From Phanerochaete sordida (taxonomy: Eukaryota > Basidiomycota > Agaricomycetes > Polyporales > Phanerochaetaceae): a DNA stretch of 64,000 bases. Below are positions 39,101 to 50,212 of the stretch, in pieces; the first letter of the stretch is position 1, and each line of letters starts with the position of its first letter. A model generated the notes under the pieces. The model was not told where the DNA came from. It saw only the letters and a program-made list of their open reading frames with translations, and did no database searches. The stretch covers positions 2,170,001 to 2,234,000 of the forward strand of contig BPQB01000001.1 of assembly GCA_019973155.2 (NCBI GenBank). Reading direction: 5' to 3'. Made by a program: the position numbers and the translations under genes.

Positions 39101-39411
39101 AGGACGCTTCTGCACTGGTGAACCTGTCGGATATTCGTCCGTCGCAGGGCATCATCGGGCAGGTCGAAGACGAGGAAGACAGCGAAGCGGCCCAGCCGAG
39201 GAAGAAGTGGTTCGGCCTCCGCAGGAACCGGCGGCCAAGCGAGCTCGACCCCGAGCCCGAGGCCCCGCCCGCCAACGCAGACCCTGGACGGTCGTTCGTC
39301 GTTGTCCGCAAGTCACGACCGGGCACGGCCACGAACAACGCGAGCCCGTCGGCGGAGTCGTCCGAGCCGCGCTCCTTCACGGTGTTACGAGGCAATAACG
39401 CAGGTTCATGA
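36198..39411 (+). CDS. TRP-like ion channel / flavin-carrier family membrane protein
   Basis: Six inferred exons: 36198-36435, 36488-36991, 37044-37130, 37184-37225, 37267-38303, 38362-39411; 2958 nt, 985 aa. Start at 36198 because it opens directly with a signal peptide (MFILLLLSLSLALGSLAQP); an in-frame ATG lies at 36147. An extracellular Cys-containing ML-like domain follows (YSDCFSDSSTGQKLSISNVYAQY ... PFALSSSIHLGKSYALATFDTRLRALDP). About nine or ten transmembrane helices come next (IVFWCSVALAIAYWLLVGL, LFGICLSVFLAIIAATIVVSL, ILILFHLPVTIFSCYQM, SLASIILAAISFSVL, LLVILTPI and others). The final about 300 residues are a cytosolic disordered tail with basic and acidic patches. Fungal members include Pkd2 and Flc proteins, implicated in Ca2+ entry, FAD transport and cell-wall integrity. 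Confidence 0.88.
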
Positions 39412-39571
39412 CAAAATATGCCCGCCCCGCCCCAGGCCCCTTCCCTGCTATCGTAGTTAAATTAATTTCATGGACTAAGGACTACCTTATGGTACACCTG
39501 TAAGAACATCGCTCTCCATCGTCATCTGGCACGCCGTACTACTTGCTTTCCACCGGATTCCACGCCTTGTA

Positions 39572-42155
39572 TTATCCTAGCATAGATCTCTCCTTACCAC
39601 TACGCCCCTCGCACTCGCTACCCGCGTCGCCACCCAACCATATGACTCGCCAGTCCTCAGAACCTTTGCGCACCCAGCCATATACACCTTGTTCAGCGTA
39701 CATCGCGTCTGCGAGTTCTTCAGGTGACAGCTCCGAGTCCGAGTCAGCGTCGGGATCGTTCCTGCGCGGCGTGTGTGAAAAGCTCGAGCCGAACGGTTTG
39801 TGCCAGTGGCCGCCAGCAGCGAGGAAGCCTGCCTCGCCGCCGCCGAAGTCGGCGTGCGTCCGGAGAGGCTCGTCCTCTCGGCCCTTCCCGTCTCGCTGGG
39901 AAAGACGCGACAGGGAGAGCTCCTGCACCTCGATGCCCTCGTCTCCGAACGCGACGAAGTGTATGACAGGCTGCGAGCCGTCTTCCGGCCGACTGATCCT
40001 CGCAATGACGTTGTTAGGGGGACTCGTCCAGTAGAGGACCCGGTAGGGAGGCACCTGCAGCATGTTGGCCGGCAGGGGGTGCGGCATGATGTGCGACTGC
40101 TTGCCCCGGGTAAGGATGTACATGCTCCGCGCGAGGGAGCGACCAAGCTGGGGTTCGAGGAAGTCGACCTTGCAGGGTGGTATCCACGCGGCCTTCGTGT
40201 CCTTCACGAAGCCCTTGCCGTCCCAGGACGCACGAGAGCGCCTTCCAAGGGAAGACGTGCTGCCAGAAGCAAGAAGCATACCATGAATTTGACTGGTCCC
40301 GTCTTCATACAATTCGACTTCGGAGACAGCAGCGTCGGCTATTCGGATGAGGCCTGCTTTCTTCTCGAAGGTCGCGAACAGACTGAGCTGCGACGGGTAG
40401 AATGGGGTGACGCCACCTACGGACATGCCCTTCAGGTGGCGAGTAGGACCCGTACCAGAGGCATGTCGAGTGCGGGGAGTTACGTCGGAGGGGCTACGAG
40501 ACATCGGGTCGTGGACAGCCTGCTGAACAAATGAAATGCTGCGTGCGGTGATGGGGGTATAGAATTCCTAGGATGGTGTTAGCCATGGTATACCGCGGAC
40601 GAAGGGATGACTTATTCACTTTGACGAAACGGAATGCCCGCTCTCCTTTCGGAGCATGAAATAGCAGGATGTTACTTTTCACAACGATGGCAAGATACGC
40701 GACACCTCTGTTGCGTTCGATTGGGTCCCTCCACATATCATAGCAATGGACGGATGTGCCATGGAGTCTGCTACCCAGCGTAGCGAGAGGGACATAATCC
40801 GTGGCCCAACGTAGTGGCAGATCTTCTACGACATCCCAAGAGGAGTCGACGCTGATTGTCGACTCGCCAGACGAGCTTCGACCTGGAAGCCTCGAATGCG
40901 CGCTGGGTGCCGGGCCTGCGGACGCGTATGCTGGACCACCATTCCGGCTTCGCGATGGCTGGGATATCGGTGAGTCCAAGCGAAGGTGCTTCAATCCCTT
41001 GGCTAAGCTTTGCCTGGACTTGTGATGTCGACCATGCGAACCCTTGCCATCGACGCCACCCAGATGCAACGGAATGGCAGCTGGCTGTATGGGACAATGA
41101 ATAGAAGCTCGTATGGAAGACACGTCGGAGTGGCCATACCTGCTGCACAGCAGCCCATTTGGCAAGGCTGGCAAGGCTTGCAAGGTTGTACATTCGAATA
41201 GACCTCACACCTTCTTGACCGCCTGGACTCTCGTTTGTCGGACCGACAAGCGCAAGGACAACGCCTTGGGGATTACCATCGCCTGTGCTCTCGGCTTCCA
41301 GCAGACTCATTTGGAGGAAACTGTACGATTCATGAGCGATTGTAAGCAGGAGGGTCGAAGACAACGGACCATTCGCCAGACAAGACATGGTACACCACCG
41401 CGTCGTTCGGACCTCTCTCCGTCAGGCCTTCATCTGACCATTCCTTCGGAAACATGTTCAGTACTGAGAGACCGTCGTCATGGCCGACCAGCAGCATGGT
41501 ATCGCCCAGTATTGGCAGCAGACATCGTATCTGCGACGTAGAGTGGGGGAGGAATCGAGAGCCGAATTGATGCAGCTGCAGCCGCGTCGGGGAGAGCACC
41601 TCGCCTATGGACGGCTGTGGGGGTTCGGGTTCGGGTTCTGGTAGCAGTCCGGGTGGTGTCACAGGAGGGAAGAGGTCGGTCTGTATTTGTAGCTGTAGAC
41701 CAGGCCGGCCAGTGCTTGAGCTTGCGGAGGCGGCCTGACCGACGCTGCGTATACGTTCCCGAACCTATTGTCCACGATGATGTCAATGCTGCCGGCGAGC
41801 TAGGACCAGCACTGGACGGACTCACACCTTCTCCCCAACCCTTCTGGCGACGTCGCTCGAGCTGCTCTGGTGTCTGGTCAGCGTATCGCTCCGCTGCACT
41901 GCACGTGCTACGATCAGCGGATGCCTGTGCGGGCAGTGCGGCGGTACACACCGTTTCTCTATCCAGGCTTTCCAGCGACCGAATCTACGCCCGCGACCAG
42001 TCAAGGGCTGGGCATCACGATGAGCACACGAGCGAGGCGCACCTCGAGTTAGGGCCGTGCTGGGAAGCCAAGTCTTCGTACGTCGGTAATTCATCGCCTC
42101 CGTCCTGGTCGACCTCCGGGATCGAGGGAATGTAGGAATCGTGATGGTCGGACAT
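39572..42155 (-). CDS. Large conserved fungal protein of unknown function, possible beta-propeller
   Basis: Seven inferred exons: 42043-42155, 41952-41984, 41826-41898, 41370-41764, 41140-41320, 40620-41084, 39572-40567; 2256 nt, 751 aa, phases all consistent. N-terminus MSDHHDSYIPSIPEV, then DELPTYEDLASQHGPNSRFG with a PTYEDL motif resembling a ubiquitin-ligase PY site, and a basic helix (WIEKRAAERYADQTPEQLERRR). Repeated beta-strand-like segments (DTMLLVGHDDGLSVLNMFP, VLALVGPTNESP, GVAYLAIVVKSNILLFHAP, EFYTPITARSISFVQQAV) recall CNH-type propellers of Rom2/Vps39-like proteins, but I cannot confirm a family. Convergent with the TRP-like gene (160 bp between stops). The 33-nt exon 2 and the 61-nt intron 41765-41825 are chosen because together they restore one continuous frame. 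Confidence 0.65.
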
Positions 42156-42438
42156 GCGAGGGGGTATTCAAGAGACGGTGGTAAAGCCGGAGCGCAGTAA
42201 GGACTGTCTGGTGCAGTTCGGGAAGCAGAGCATGCAGAGGAACAAAGAGGCGAGATCCCAGGCCACCTTTGGCCGTGACAACGCGCATGGCAGTGCAAAC
42301 CATACATCCCTCAGCTCATCATCCGAGCATGCTGGCCCGTATGCCGCCGCAGACTACCATAGAACATGTATTGTAGACAGTGCATGGGATGTGGAAAATG
42401 ATATTATGGAGTACATGGCTATATGGTCCTAGAGTGTC

Positions 42439-43194
42439 CTATGAGTATGCAAGTCCTGCCCATACTGCCGCCGCACCGACGACAGCTCCCGCCACACAGT
42501 TCTTCATCGGCGACCCCCGCCCTGACCTCACCGTCTCAAGCAACGCGTCCACTGCCTCCCTGTCCATCCCGAGAACGAGGAAGGCATCGCCCTGGGCAGG
42601 CGCGTGCACGTCGCCGTGGAAGCCCTGCCGATGAGCTTCGCCCAGTGCCCCCCACGCATCGTTCTTGTCCATGATGAACACCTGCGCTGTGTGCTTCGTG
42701 TTCTGCTTCAGCCTCTCCAGAAAGTTACACCTCTCCTCCATGCTCATCGTCCGCCCGAGCGGCCGCGGCTGTCGTGAGTGGCTGGTGACGGTTTCTTCCG
42801 CGACCTCGTACTTCACCCGGGGCGAGCTCGGTTCAAGCTCGCCCGGGTCGCTTGGTACGGCCTTGCGCCATCGTTCTATCTTGTGCATCAGCGAGTCTTT
42901 CTCATCGTCCAGAAGAAGCGACTGGAAGGTGGGCTGGATGGGCTCTGTGGCAGCAGTCGTGTGGTGTGTGAGCTGTGGTGGTGTAGGCTGTCCTGATGTT
43001 CGCTTCCGACGTTTGCTGTCGGGCCTGTCATCGACACGACGCGTTGGCGTAGCGGGGGTCGCTCGTTGCTCTCCTCCTCCCGCGGAATCGGTGCGATTCC
43101 AGCTCGGGCAGCCAGTTCGTGGATGTCCTTTGCGGGGCTGCCCGCATTTCTTGCAGTGAGGAGAACGACGACTCGGGGACTGTGGTTCCTGCAT
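42439..43194 (-). CDS. Zinc-knuckle-like, tail-anchored protein, copy 1 (family unknown)
   Basis: Single exon, 251 aa. The N-terminus carries C14-x2-C17-x6-H24-x4-C29 (CKKCGQPRKGHPRTGCP), a CCHC zinc-knuckle-like motif. A disordered basic/Ser-Pro region follows with an SKRRKR nuclear-signal-like patch. A conserved-looking domain near residues 155-225 contains QVFIMDKNDAWGAL and AFLVLGMDREAVDALLETV. The protein ends in one hydrophobic segment (CVAGAVVGAAAVWAGLAY), so it could be tail-anchored. The same order of parts occurs in the gene at 50213-51052, which I read as a paralog. An in-frame ATG exists at 43293 but the paralog supports starting at 43194. Function unknown. Confidence 0.7.
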   Translation of the reverse strand: MQEPQSPSRRSPHCKKCGQPRKGHPRTGCPSWNRTDSAGGGEQRATPATPTRRVDDRPDSKRRKRTSGQPTPPQLTHHTTAATEPIQPTFQSLLLDDEKDSLMHKIERWRKAVPSDPGELEPSSPRVKYEVAEETVTSHSRQPRPLGRTMSMEERCNFLERLKQNTKHTAQVFIMDKNDAWGALGEAHRQGFHGDVHAPAQGDAFLVLGMDREAVDALLETVRSGRGSPMKNCVAGAVVGAAAVWAGLAYS

Positions 43195-43505
43195 GATGTG
43201 GAGATACCGTGTCGACCTAGAAATGTTGGAAGTTTCAGGCGGTTGAGCAAGACAAGCGGTTATAAGGGTCACAAGCGTCCAGCTTACACGCAATGCGCCG
43301 CGCGTGGCCGTCTCACAGGGACAATTATGCAGCTCGGAGACAGACGATGACCATTGTCTTACACATATGGGAGGAACAAAGATATGGATATGAATGGGGA
43401 TGTTGGCACATCAGTCAAGGTATCACACTTTCGCATAATCGGGACACAACGTGTTATACAATCCGATGATATCTAAGTGGCAAAGGTCAAGTCCGCGTGT
43501 CCGTT
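43195..43505. other. Intergenic, 311 bp
   Basis: Upstream region of the zinc-knuckle copy 1 gene and 3' flank of the Rai1-like gene, both minus-strand. AT-richer than average; nothing else seen. Confidence 0.6.
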
Positions 43506-44947
43506 CTAAGTCCTCTGTCGTGTCTGCATTACTGTGTCGGAGTGAGGGAACATAAGCTGAGCTTCTTCGCGAAGCCGTGGTGATCGCTTGGTGGGGGATG
43601 CATAGCCGTCAAATGCCGGTGGCGTGAGGACACCGTTCTTCACAGTAGCTGTCCAGAGCTCACGAGGAGCACTAGCACTGACTTGAGCGCGGATTTCGCA
43701 GAAAATGCGTAGCTCGGTAAGGACGTTGTGAAGTCTACGGTGCATCATGTTCATCGTCTCCGGAGGTGGCAATAGGTCCGCTAGCGACACCCACGCTCCA
43801 CGCGTGAGAGTGAATGAGGTACTGCGGAAGCCCACATAGAGCTTAGGGACACCAGCTAGGTAGGACTGAACGAACCAAAGGCGCCTCCTGAACTTTTGTG
43901 AGTAATTGACATTTCCTTTCAGAAACGGGGGACAACGCACTGCCCACCCGACCGCCGGTTCCTCTGGGGGCGAGTCTTTAGCTCTACGAGGTTGCGAGAA
44001 GTGCCATCGTACTCTCCTGTAGATTGGGTATACGTTCATGCTTAACAGGAAGGACGCAGTCGTAGCACACATACCATGGACGCAATCGACCTCGGCCCCA
44101 AAAACAAGGCGAAGGCCGCCAAGCATGCGAGAGCATACACAACACCACTCAACGAGGCTAGGAATTTCCTCGGGCTCTTCGTCGCACAGGTTCTCGAAGG
44201 AGTATCTGTGCAATTGGGTCAGGCAATGCCTGGCACTGGCAGTCGCAATGTTTACCCATGATAACCGTCGCGCAACTGTCCGCGGAGCACCCTGGGAGAA
44301 GAGATCGGCATATATCATGGCAATAGATCGGCGTTAACTCACCTGTCCCCATGTTTGTCCACTTCATCTAGATAGAGGGCCCTATGCTTGAACGAGAAGC
44401 GTAGCTGCAGTGAACGGCCGACCATTATGCTGGATAGCTTGAGTTATTTCCAAAGCCAAAGCATAATGTGTGGAGGACGGACTTCTTGAGAATTCCTCGC
44501 CAGGTAACCACGTCAGCCGCCTTGACATGGTCCAACGTGCCCATCGCGCGGCAGGCCTTCACGATGTAACTGAGAGGTCTTGGGTGACCTGCAACATTAT
44601 TGTCGTAGTTGCGCTGCAGAAACGTGCGCCTTCCTGTAAGGAGCTGGGCGTTGGGTGTTGGCTCTCCGAACTTGCCGAGATTAGACAAGTCATAACGTAT
44701 GGTGCTGAACGGCGCGTCCCAGGAGAAGTGGGCGATATGTTCCACAGGCGTGAACTCTGGTGGTTGGGGACGCAATACTCGAGGAGGTGTCTGTAGCAAG
44801 GGTCAACAAGCTCGAGTTGAGATGCAGATGCGAAGAGTCACGTACTATCGAGTCCCATCGCGCGGCCCGGACTGCACTCCTGAGATACACAGGGAGCACC
44901 GCAGCAGGACGCCCGATAGATGCTGTAGCGGCCTTAGTCCAAACCAT
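43506..44947 (-). CDS. Rai1/DXO-family decapping nuclease
   Basis: Seven inferred exons: 44846-44947, 44483-44790, 44343-44429, 44256-44291, 44075-44205, 43941-44016, 43506-43887; 1122 nt, 373 aa. Family motifs in order: HIAHFSWDAPFSTIRYDLSNL, ADVVTWRGIL, YHGYSFENLC, FGAEVDCVHG (metal-binding Glu and Asp), EYDGTSRNLVELKT (catalytic E/K), and WFVQSYLAGVPKLYVGFRS. Rai1/DXO enzymes remove incomplete or NAD caps and degrade aberrant 5' ends, Rai1 working with Rat1 in the nucleus. The sequence is divergent around residues 130-170, where the usual NGT-Y motif is not clear. The first exon encodes an Arg/Ala-rich stretch without acidic residues (MVWTKAATASIGRPAAVLPV...) that resembles a mitochondrial presequence. 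The 36-nt exon 4 is inferred from frame and motif. Confidence 0.8.
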
Positions 44948-45284
44948 CAGGAGTATATGAAGCTAGTGAACACAACTGATCATGGCTTGGACTAAGCTAC
45001 AGCTTCCTGGGCACCGAGTCGCGACAGCGAGGTCGCTGCTGGGTCCAAGAGCGGATGCACACACGTGCGAAGGCTCAGCGCCACTCAGCGCTCAGCGAGG
45101 TGTGGCCTGCACGCGTTCTGCAGCCTGCAGGACAATGCGGTCATAGAAAGCACGCGAGTCCATGGATCTGAACATGCAGTAAGTATTCTTGTCCCCTCAG
45201 ATATCAGCAGTTGGTATCCTGAATTTGAAGTCCAAACAACCGAGGTGCAAAACAGCAAATGTTAACCAGTGTAGACGGGACCTG
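44948..45284. other. Intergenic, 337 bp
   Basis: Upstream flank of the Rai1-like gene and 3' flank of the acyltransferase gene. No gene recognised. Confidence 0.6.
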
Positions 45285-46491
45285 CTACTGTCCAGGACGT
45301 CCAACCAGGACCATTCCTTCGTCCTCTTCGGTTTCCATACCCGCCTCGCTCCCCTCTTGGCGGCTTGAAGGCGCAGAGAACTCCTCGGAAACATTCGTTG
45401 ACGCGCGGCTTTCCGACCTCGACCCTGGCTGCACAGGTGTGGCGTCGGGGCCCGCTTCCGAGACGGAGGCGAGGGAAGGGATAGTCCTCAGCGGCTCTTT
45501 CTCTTGAGGCGGCTGCTCGACAGGCTTTTCGGGCGCGCTGGTCTGCTCGGTGAGTGGGGGCTTCTCGGAGGCGGGTGTCGAGACGGGGACGGAGATCTCG
45601 CGCAGAGCCTCCACCATGACCTCCCGAACGCGCACGGAGAGTGCGGTGACATCGGCAGCGGTCAGTCCAGCAGTCGAGATGGGAGGAAGCACTGTCGACG
45701 GTTCAGGACTTGCTGCTGCAAGGAAGTTTGCGTACACACCTTTAACTTTGATGGTGCCAGGCTCGAAGACACCCTTCCTGTACAGCTTCCAGTAGTTCTC
45801 GCAGACGACGGGTACGATGGGGATCCCGGCCTCGACGGCGACGTGGAACGCGCCTTTCTTGAAAGGCAGCATGTCATGGTGCTCGCGCATAGAGCGTGTA
45901 CCCTCCGGGAACATCCAAAGCGACGTGTGTCTTGCCTTGATAGCCTCGCCGGCAGCGGTCAGGGATCGGATGGCCTTTGCACTGTTGCCGCGATCCACGA
46001 AGACTGCTCCGGAGAGGGACATCCACCATCCGAGGAAAGGCATGTACTGCAGCTCCTTCTTTGCCATTATAGACGTGCGTTTGGGAAACATCCTACCAGT
46101 CACGTTAGCAAGTGAATCGATCGCTGCTGCGCAACTCGGCGCACCTGGCCAAGTAGATGATGTCGAGCATGCTCTGGTGGTTGCCCACGAGAACTGCAGG
46201 ACGCGTGTCAAGGTACTCCTCTCCCTCCAAGGTAACCGTGATGCCGAGCACACGACTGGCGACGTTATAGAAGCTTCGCGCGACGACGTAGTTGACGTTG
46301 TAGGTGTGCCCGACGATGTTCATCCCTACTGCGACCAGGATCCCCCATATCGAGGTGATTCCCAGCGCGGAGATGTACACACCAAGACGAACATAATATC
46401 GCGCGACTGGCGAGATGTTCGAGAGAGTATGCAGGGCAAAGACGGGGAGAGAGAGGTAGGCGAGCGGTTTGATAATGCTGAGCACGGACAT
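45285..46491 (-). CDS. SLC1: 1-acyl-sn-glycerol-3-phosphate acyltransferase
   Basis: Makes phosphatidic acid from lysophosphatidic acid at the ER membrane. Two inferred exons: 46145-46491 and 45285-46092 (intron 52 nt); 1155 nt, 384 aa. The N-terminus has membrane helices (IIKPLAYLSLPVFALHTL, YISALGITSIWGILVAVGM). The PlsC domain shows the catalytic block NHQSMLD (His105, Asp110), the substrate block FPEGTR (177-182), the GAVFVDR block and the IPIVPVV block. Compared with yeast Slc1 (about 300 aa) it has an extra Glu/Pro/Ser-rich C-terminal tail of roughly 100 residues. Divergent from the Utp8-like gene. Confidence 0.93.
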
Positions 46492-46951
46492 GGTGGGAAG
46501 AGAATAGGATGTCGCGGCTGGAAGAATAGGGCGATGTTGTCTAAGAGGGAGGTTGCGATGAGGAGGATGCCTTTTGAGAGCAGACACCCAAATGGGTGTG
46601 GATGGGCGAGTAGAACACGACAGACCACCGCCCAAGCGGGAGCTCGGAAACTCGAGCCGCTTGACACGCACGCCCGCTGCGCCATGACCCTAACACGTTG
46701 TCATCGACGCTCTCCGAAACATGCCTTTAAAGCGAAAATAGAGGGAAATACAGGACTTAGAGAGGCTCCTGGAGCTCGTCAAGAGTACGATTATACCATG
46801 CCCCTGCCTGTGTATTGTCCGCCGAGCACTGCTCGGGGCTCTCAACCCTAACCTCAACTTTGCCACTTGGCGCCTTGTTTGGGCGCTCCACAAATTTCGT
46901 GAACGAGCATCCCGAGGCGGTCTTGTAGCCGAGCGTACTCTGCACCCTATA
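46492..46951. promoter_or_regulatory. Shared divergent promoter (SLC1 / Utp8-like)
   Basis: 460 bp between ATGs. No strong TATA box identified. Confidence 0.45.
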
Positions 46952-49788
46952 ATGTCCACCGCGGTCAGCGAGCCCTACCTGCTATCTAGCTATACACTCC
47001 CCAAAAGATTCAGCCAGCCAAGCTCAAGATCCCTTTCAAATGTGTACGCGACGCCTCAACAAGCGTCCACCAGCACCGCGGAGGGTTATGTTGCAGTAGC
47101 GGCGCAAGGAGATGGAGTGCACATCTTAGACGTGAGTGCACACCTTTTGCGCTCTTCGCGTATCAAGTGTCTTCATTGGAGTCGGCAGCGTTCCAATTAC
47201 TGTATCAAATGTTCGCTGCGATAGAGCTGGAGCTGAGGGTCTCTTCGTTTAGATTGAAGCTACTCCTCTCCCTAGCATGCACATACTAACTGCAAGCGTA
47301 TAGTTGACTACCCTGCACCCTGTAATCTCGCACACCCTCGGACCGTCCACGGCCTTCTCCTGCCCTCCCGCCACAAGAGTCAGCGACGGCAGAGGAACAT
47401 GCACAACGTATGCGGTCTTGGAAGCTGCACAGGGTGTGAAGGCAAGCGAGCAGGGGAGGACAGTCCGCATGTGGAGAGACAACACTGGCGGCACGAGTGA
47501 TGCTACAGCGGGACAGGTCGTAACGCAGACCGTATCTGTAAGCAATCAATTCTATTCTGTACGACTTGCATTCTGAAAAGGTCGTAGCTGCCACACAGAG
47601 TCTCACAGGTTCATATACCCGACGAGCTATCCGACAGCGTGTTGTTCGTGGGTCACCAAGGAGAAATCACTGTCACAGACCAAGACCTAGTGTCCAGACA
47701 CTCTCTCAACTCGGATAAAGAGACTGAGACTGTCGACAGTTTTATCTTCAGTCGCTCTGCAGCTACATTTATGCCAAGCCGGCTAAGCTTCAAAGATGGC
47801 GCCGTAGTTGTCTCTCTGCAAAAGTCCGTCGAGTCTATAACGCTTCGGATTGTTGGCGTCGACGGCAGCGGGCTCGCGGTATTGGGAAATGTAGCCCTAC
47901 CGTCTAACGTTGTGAGTACACGAAGGCCCACCGCATCGTGAATTTTCTAACCACTTTTCCCTCAGACTATCTTGAAGTCAACGTGTAGTGCGGCCGGTTT
48001 CCTCAGCATCCTCAGTACGTGTTCTGCATCATCTTTCGCCCTGTCCGGTAGACTGATGTTATTACAGCACCAGCTGGAGAATGGTACTGCTTCCAGATCG
48101 AATATGGGGAAACCTCGACTTTCACTGTTGCATCTGTCTCCACCCCTGTCACACTACGCAACCTCTCCTTCTCCTCTGAGGCGACACATTCGTTCAGTGG
48201 CGAGATTTCCATCTTGTCTCTGGGCTCTTCACATGTGCTCCTGGCCGGGGTTTCGTCCGCGACGCCACCCGAACTCGTGTTCCTGCTGTGGGACTTGCAG
48301 TACTCAGTCGTTCTTGCGTCGCGTACGCTGCCCATTCCATCCACCATCACTAGGACAAAGAAGCAGGGCATACGACTGCAGCTCAGCGGCTCGACCGGCG
48401 GTCCCCAGCAGGCTATCCTGATTCTATCGCCCGCCTCTGCTCCTGCCATTGCCAATGGCGACTCCGGCTTGCATTCGATGACGGACGACTCTGCCCAGCG
48501 CTCAAGCGTGCTGGCGATACCGCTAGCTGTGCCTGCGTCGTCGAGCGTTGCCAATGCGCTCGGCAAGACGTCCGCAACGGAGAAGTGGACAGTCCACGCC
48601 GCGACGAACGTCTCGCAGGCGAACCTGTCGAGCACTAACCTGGAAGCGGCGCAAGTCAAACTTCTGCGCGCGATGCGAACGGCGATGGAGCAGAAGAGGG
48701 TGGAAGCGGCCGACGAGCTCTTCTTCGATTGGGTCGCACAGCAGGAGACCGGCAAGACTTCCGCCAGCCGTGCGAGCGCGAAGCCGATACTGGGCTACCA
48801 GTTCGTGAAGCAGGTCCTCGAAATCCTCCTGCGCACACCCAAAAATGCCACCACCGACATCCCGTATTCGCCCAAGGTCATGCGGCATCTCATGCAGCAG
48901 CGTTGTGTTAGCGCGGGCATGATTGAAGGCGGTCTCTTCGCAGCGCTGAGGCTGCGCAACGACTGGGTGCGTATCCATATTATTCGCCGCACACATATGT
49001 TGATCTTCTGGTGTAGGAATCGATGATGCTTGCGTTGAAGACCGTCATTGACGTCCCCGAGAGCGACGTCGCTGTTCTGCTCCAATCTTCGGCGGCTGCC
49101 GCTCGCCGGACCCAGTCCGACGAGAACGCGATGCAGGTGGACGCTGCTGCAGACAGCTCTGTCCCTGCTCTCTCCTCCGTGCTCGCATTATGCACGACAT
49201 ATACCATGTCTGCGCCTGCTCTGCGTCTAGCGATTCGCCAGCACCTGTCTGACGCCGCAGAACTGACCGCCGTCTTGCAAGTGCTGCACCAGTGGATAAA
49301 CACGTGGTGTGCAGAGGACGTCGCCCTTCTTCCTGAGCGGACGAAGAAGGACCTGCACGGTGCTCTTGTCCCCGTGCTCGAACAGAAACAAAAAGGCACA
49401 TTGCCACCGTTGGATAAGGTCGGTCCTCTGTCTCACGCCACCCGTGTCCATGTGGGCTTACTCATCGCTACGCCCGCAGGTCTTGGCCTTCCTGCAGACC
49501 CTACTCGACTCGTCCTTCCTCACGTTCCTGACCTACCCTCCTTCACACCCGATCCTCCGCGACATCTTCTCGCACCTCGAGCCCGAGCTTGACTTCACGG
49601 ACGATGTCGAGCAGCTTCGCGGTCCCCTGGAACCTTTCGTGCGCGCCCACTCGAAGGCTGTGCACGAGGCTGCGCATGGCGTGCAGAAACCCGATCTCAA
49701 GATCGACTGGCGCAAGCGGCGAAAGGACGCCCACGAGCAGGCGGGCATGGCGGTGGGCGTGTACCAGATAGAGGAGCTTGTCCTGTAG
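46952..49788 (+). CDS. Utp8/NOL11-like ribosome biogenesis protein
   Basis: Seven inferred exons: 46952-47131, 47304-47537, 47609-47911, 47966-48014, 48068-48966, 49017-49418, 49480-49788; 2376 nt, 791 aa. The first intron is 172 nt with a CTAAC branch site just before its acceptor. The N-terminal half has beta-propeller-like repeats (AAQGDGVHILDLTTLHPVISHTLGP, ITVTDQDLVSRHSLNS, ILSLGSSHVLLAGVSSA, VFLLWDLQYSVVLASRTLPIP). The C-terminal half is helical. This layout matches Utp8/NOL11, a subunit of the t-UTP part of the small-subunit processome needed for rDNA transcription and pre-18S processing in the nucleolus. The assignment rests on overall pattern, so I am only fairly sure. Confidence 0.65.
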
Positions 49789-50212
49789 TGCTGCTGTGTT
49801 GCGATATACTCTTATCGACTCTTCCCCCGCACTGTTTCGCGCCGCGTTGAGTGAGATCCGGAATTTTATTGATTTTCTAGGCATAAGTATCATAGGTGAC
49901 ATGGGAGGCTATATCGAGAGATAACTGAAGGAGGAGCGAGAAGAGACGTAGATGTAACAGAAATGGAGCAGTGAGGGTTCATAGGGAATATGGGTACACC
50001 GGTTCGTAGAGGGGGGGAGTAGATACACAACAAAGGAAAAATGTGCGAGATAGACAGCTAGCAGAAGAAATCCCGTATTACACGGCCGACAGCAGTTAAC
50101 TAGCACCTGTGGAAGAGCACATCAACAAAGGATGAGGAGGTCTATGAGAACACTCACCACGTATAGCAGGACAAAGACGACAGAGAGGACAAGAAAAGAG
50201 GAATCCTGTAGG
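49789..50212. other. Convergent 3' intergenic, 424 bp
   Basis: Between the stops of the Utp8-like gene and zinc-knuckle copy 2. AT-rich; presumably 3' UTRs. No gene. Confidence 0.6.

Noticed and set aside
41650..41830. Apparent one-base frameshift in the 751-aa protein
   Set aside because: Placing the intron at 41765-41825 gives one continuous frame through to the next exon with consistent phases.
45817..46851. 344-codon plus-strand frame
   Set aside because: Antisense shadow of the acyltransferase gene and its promoter.
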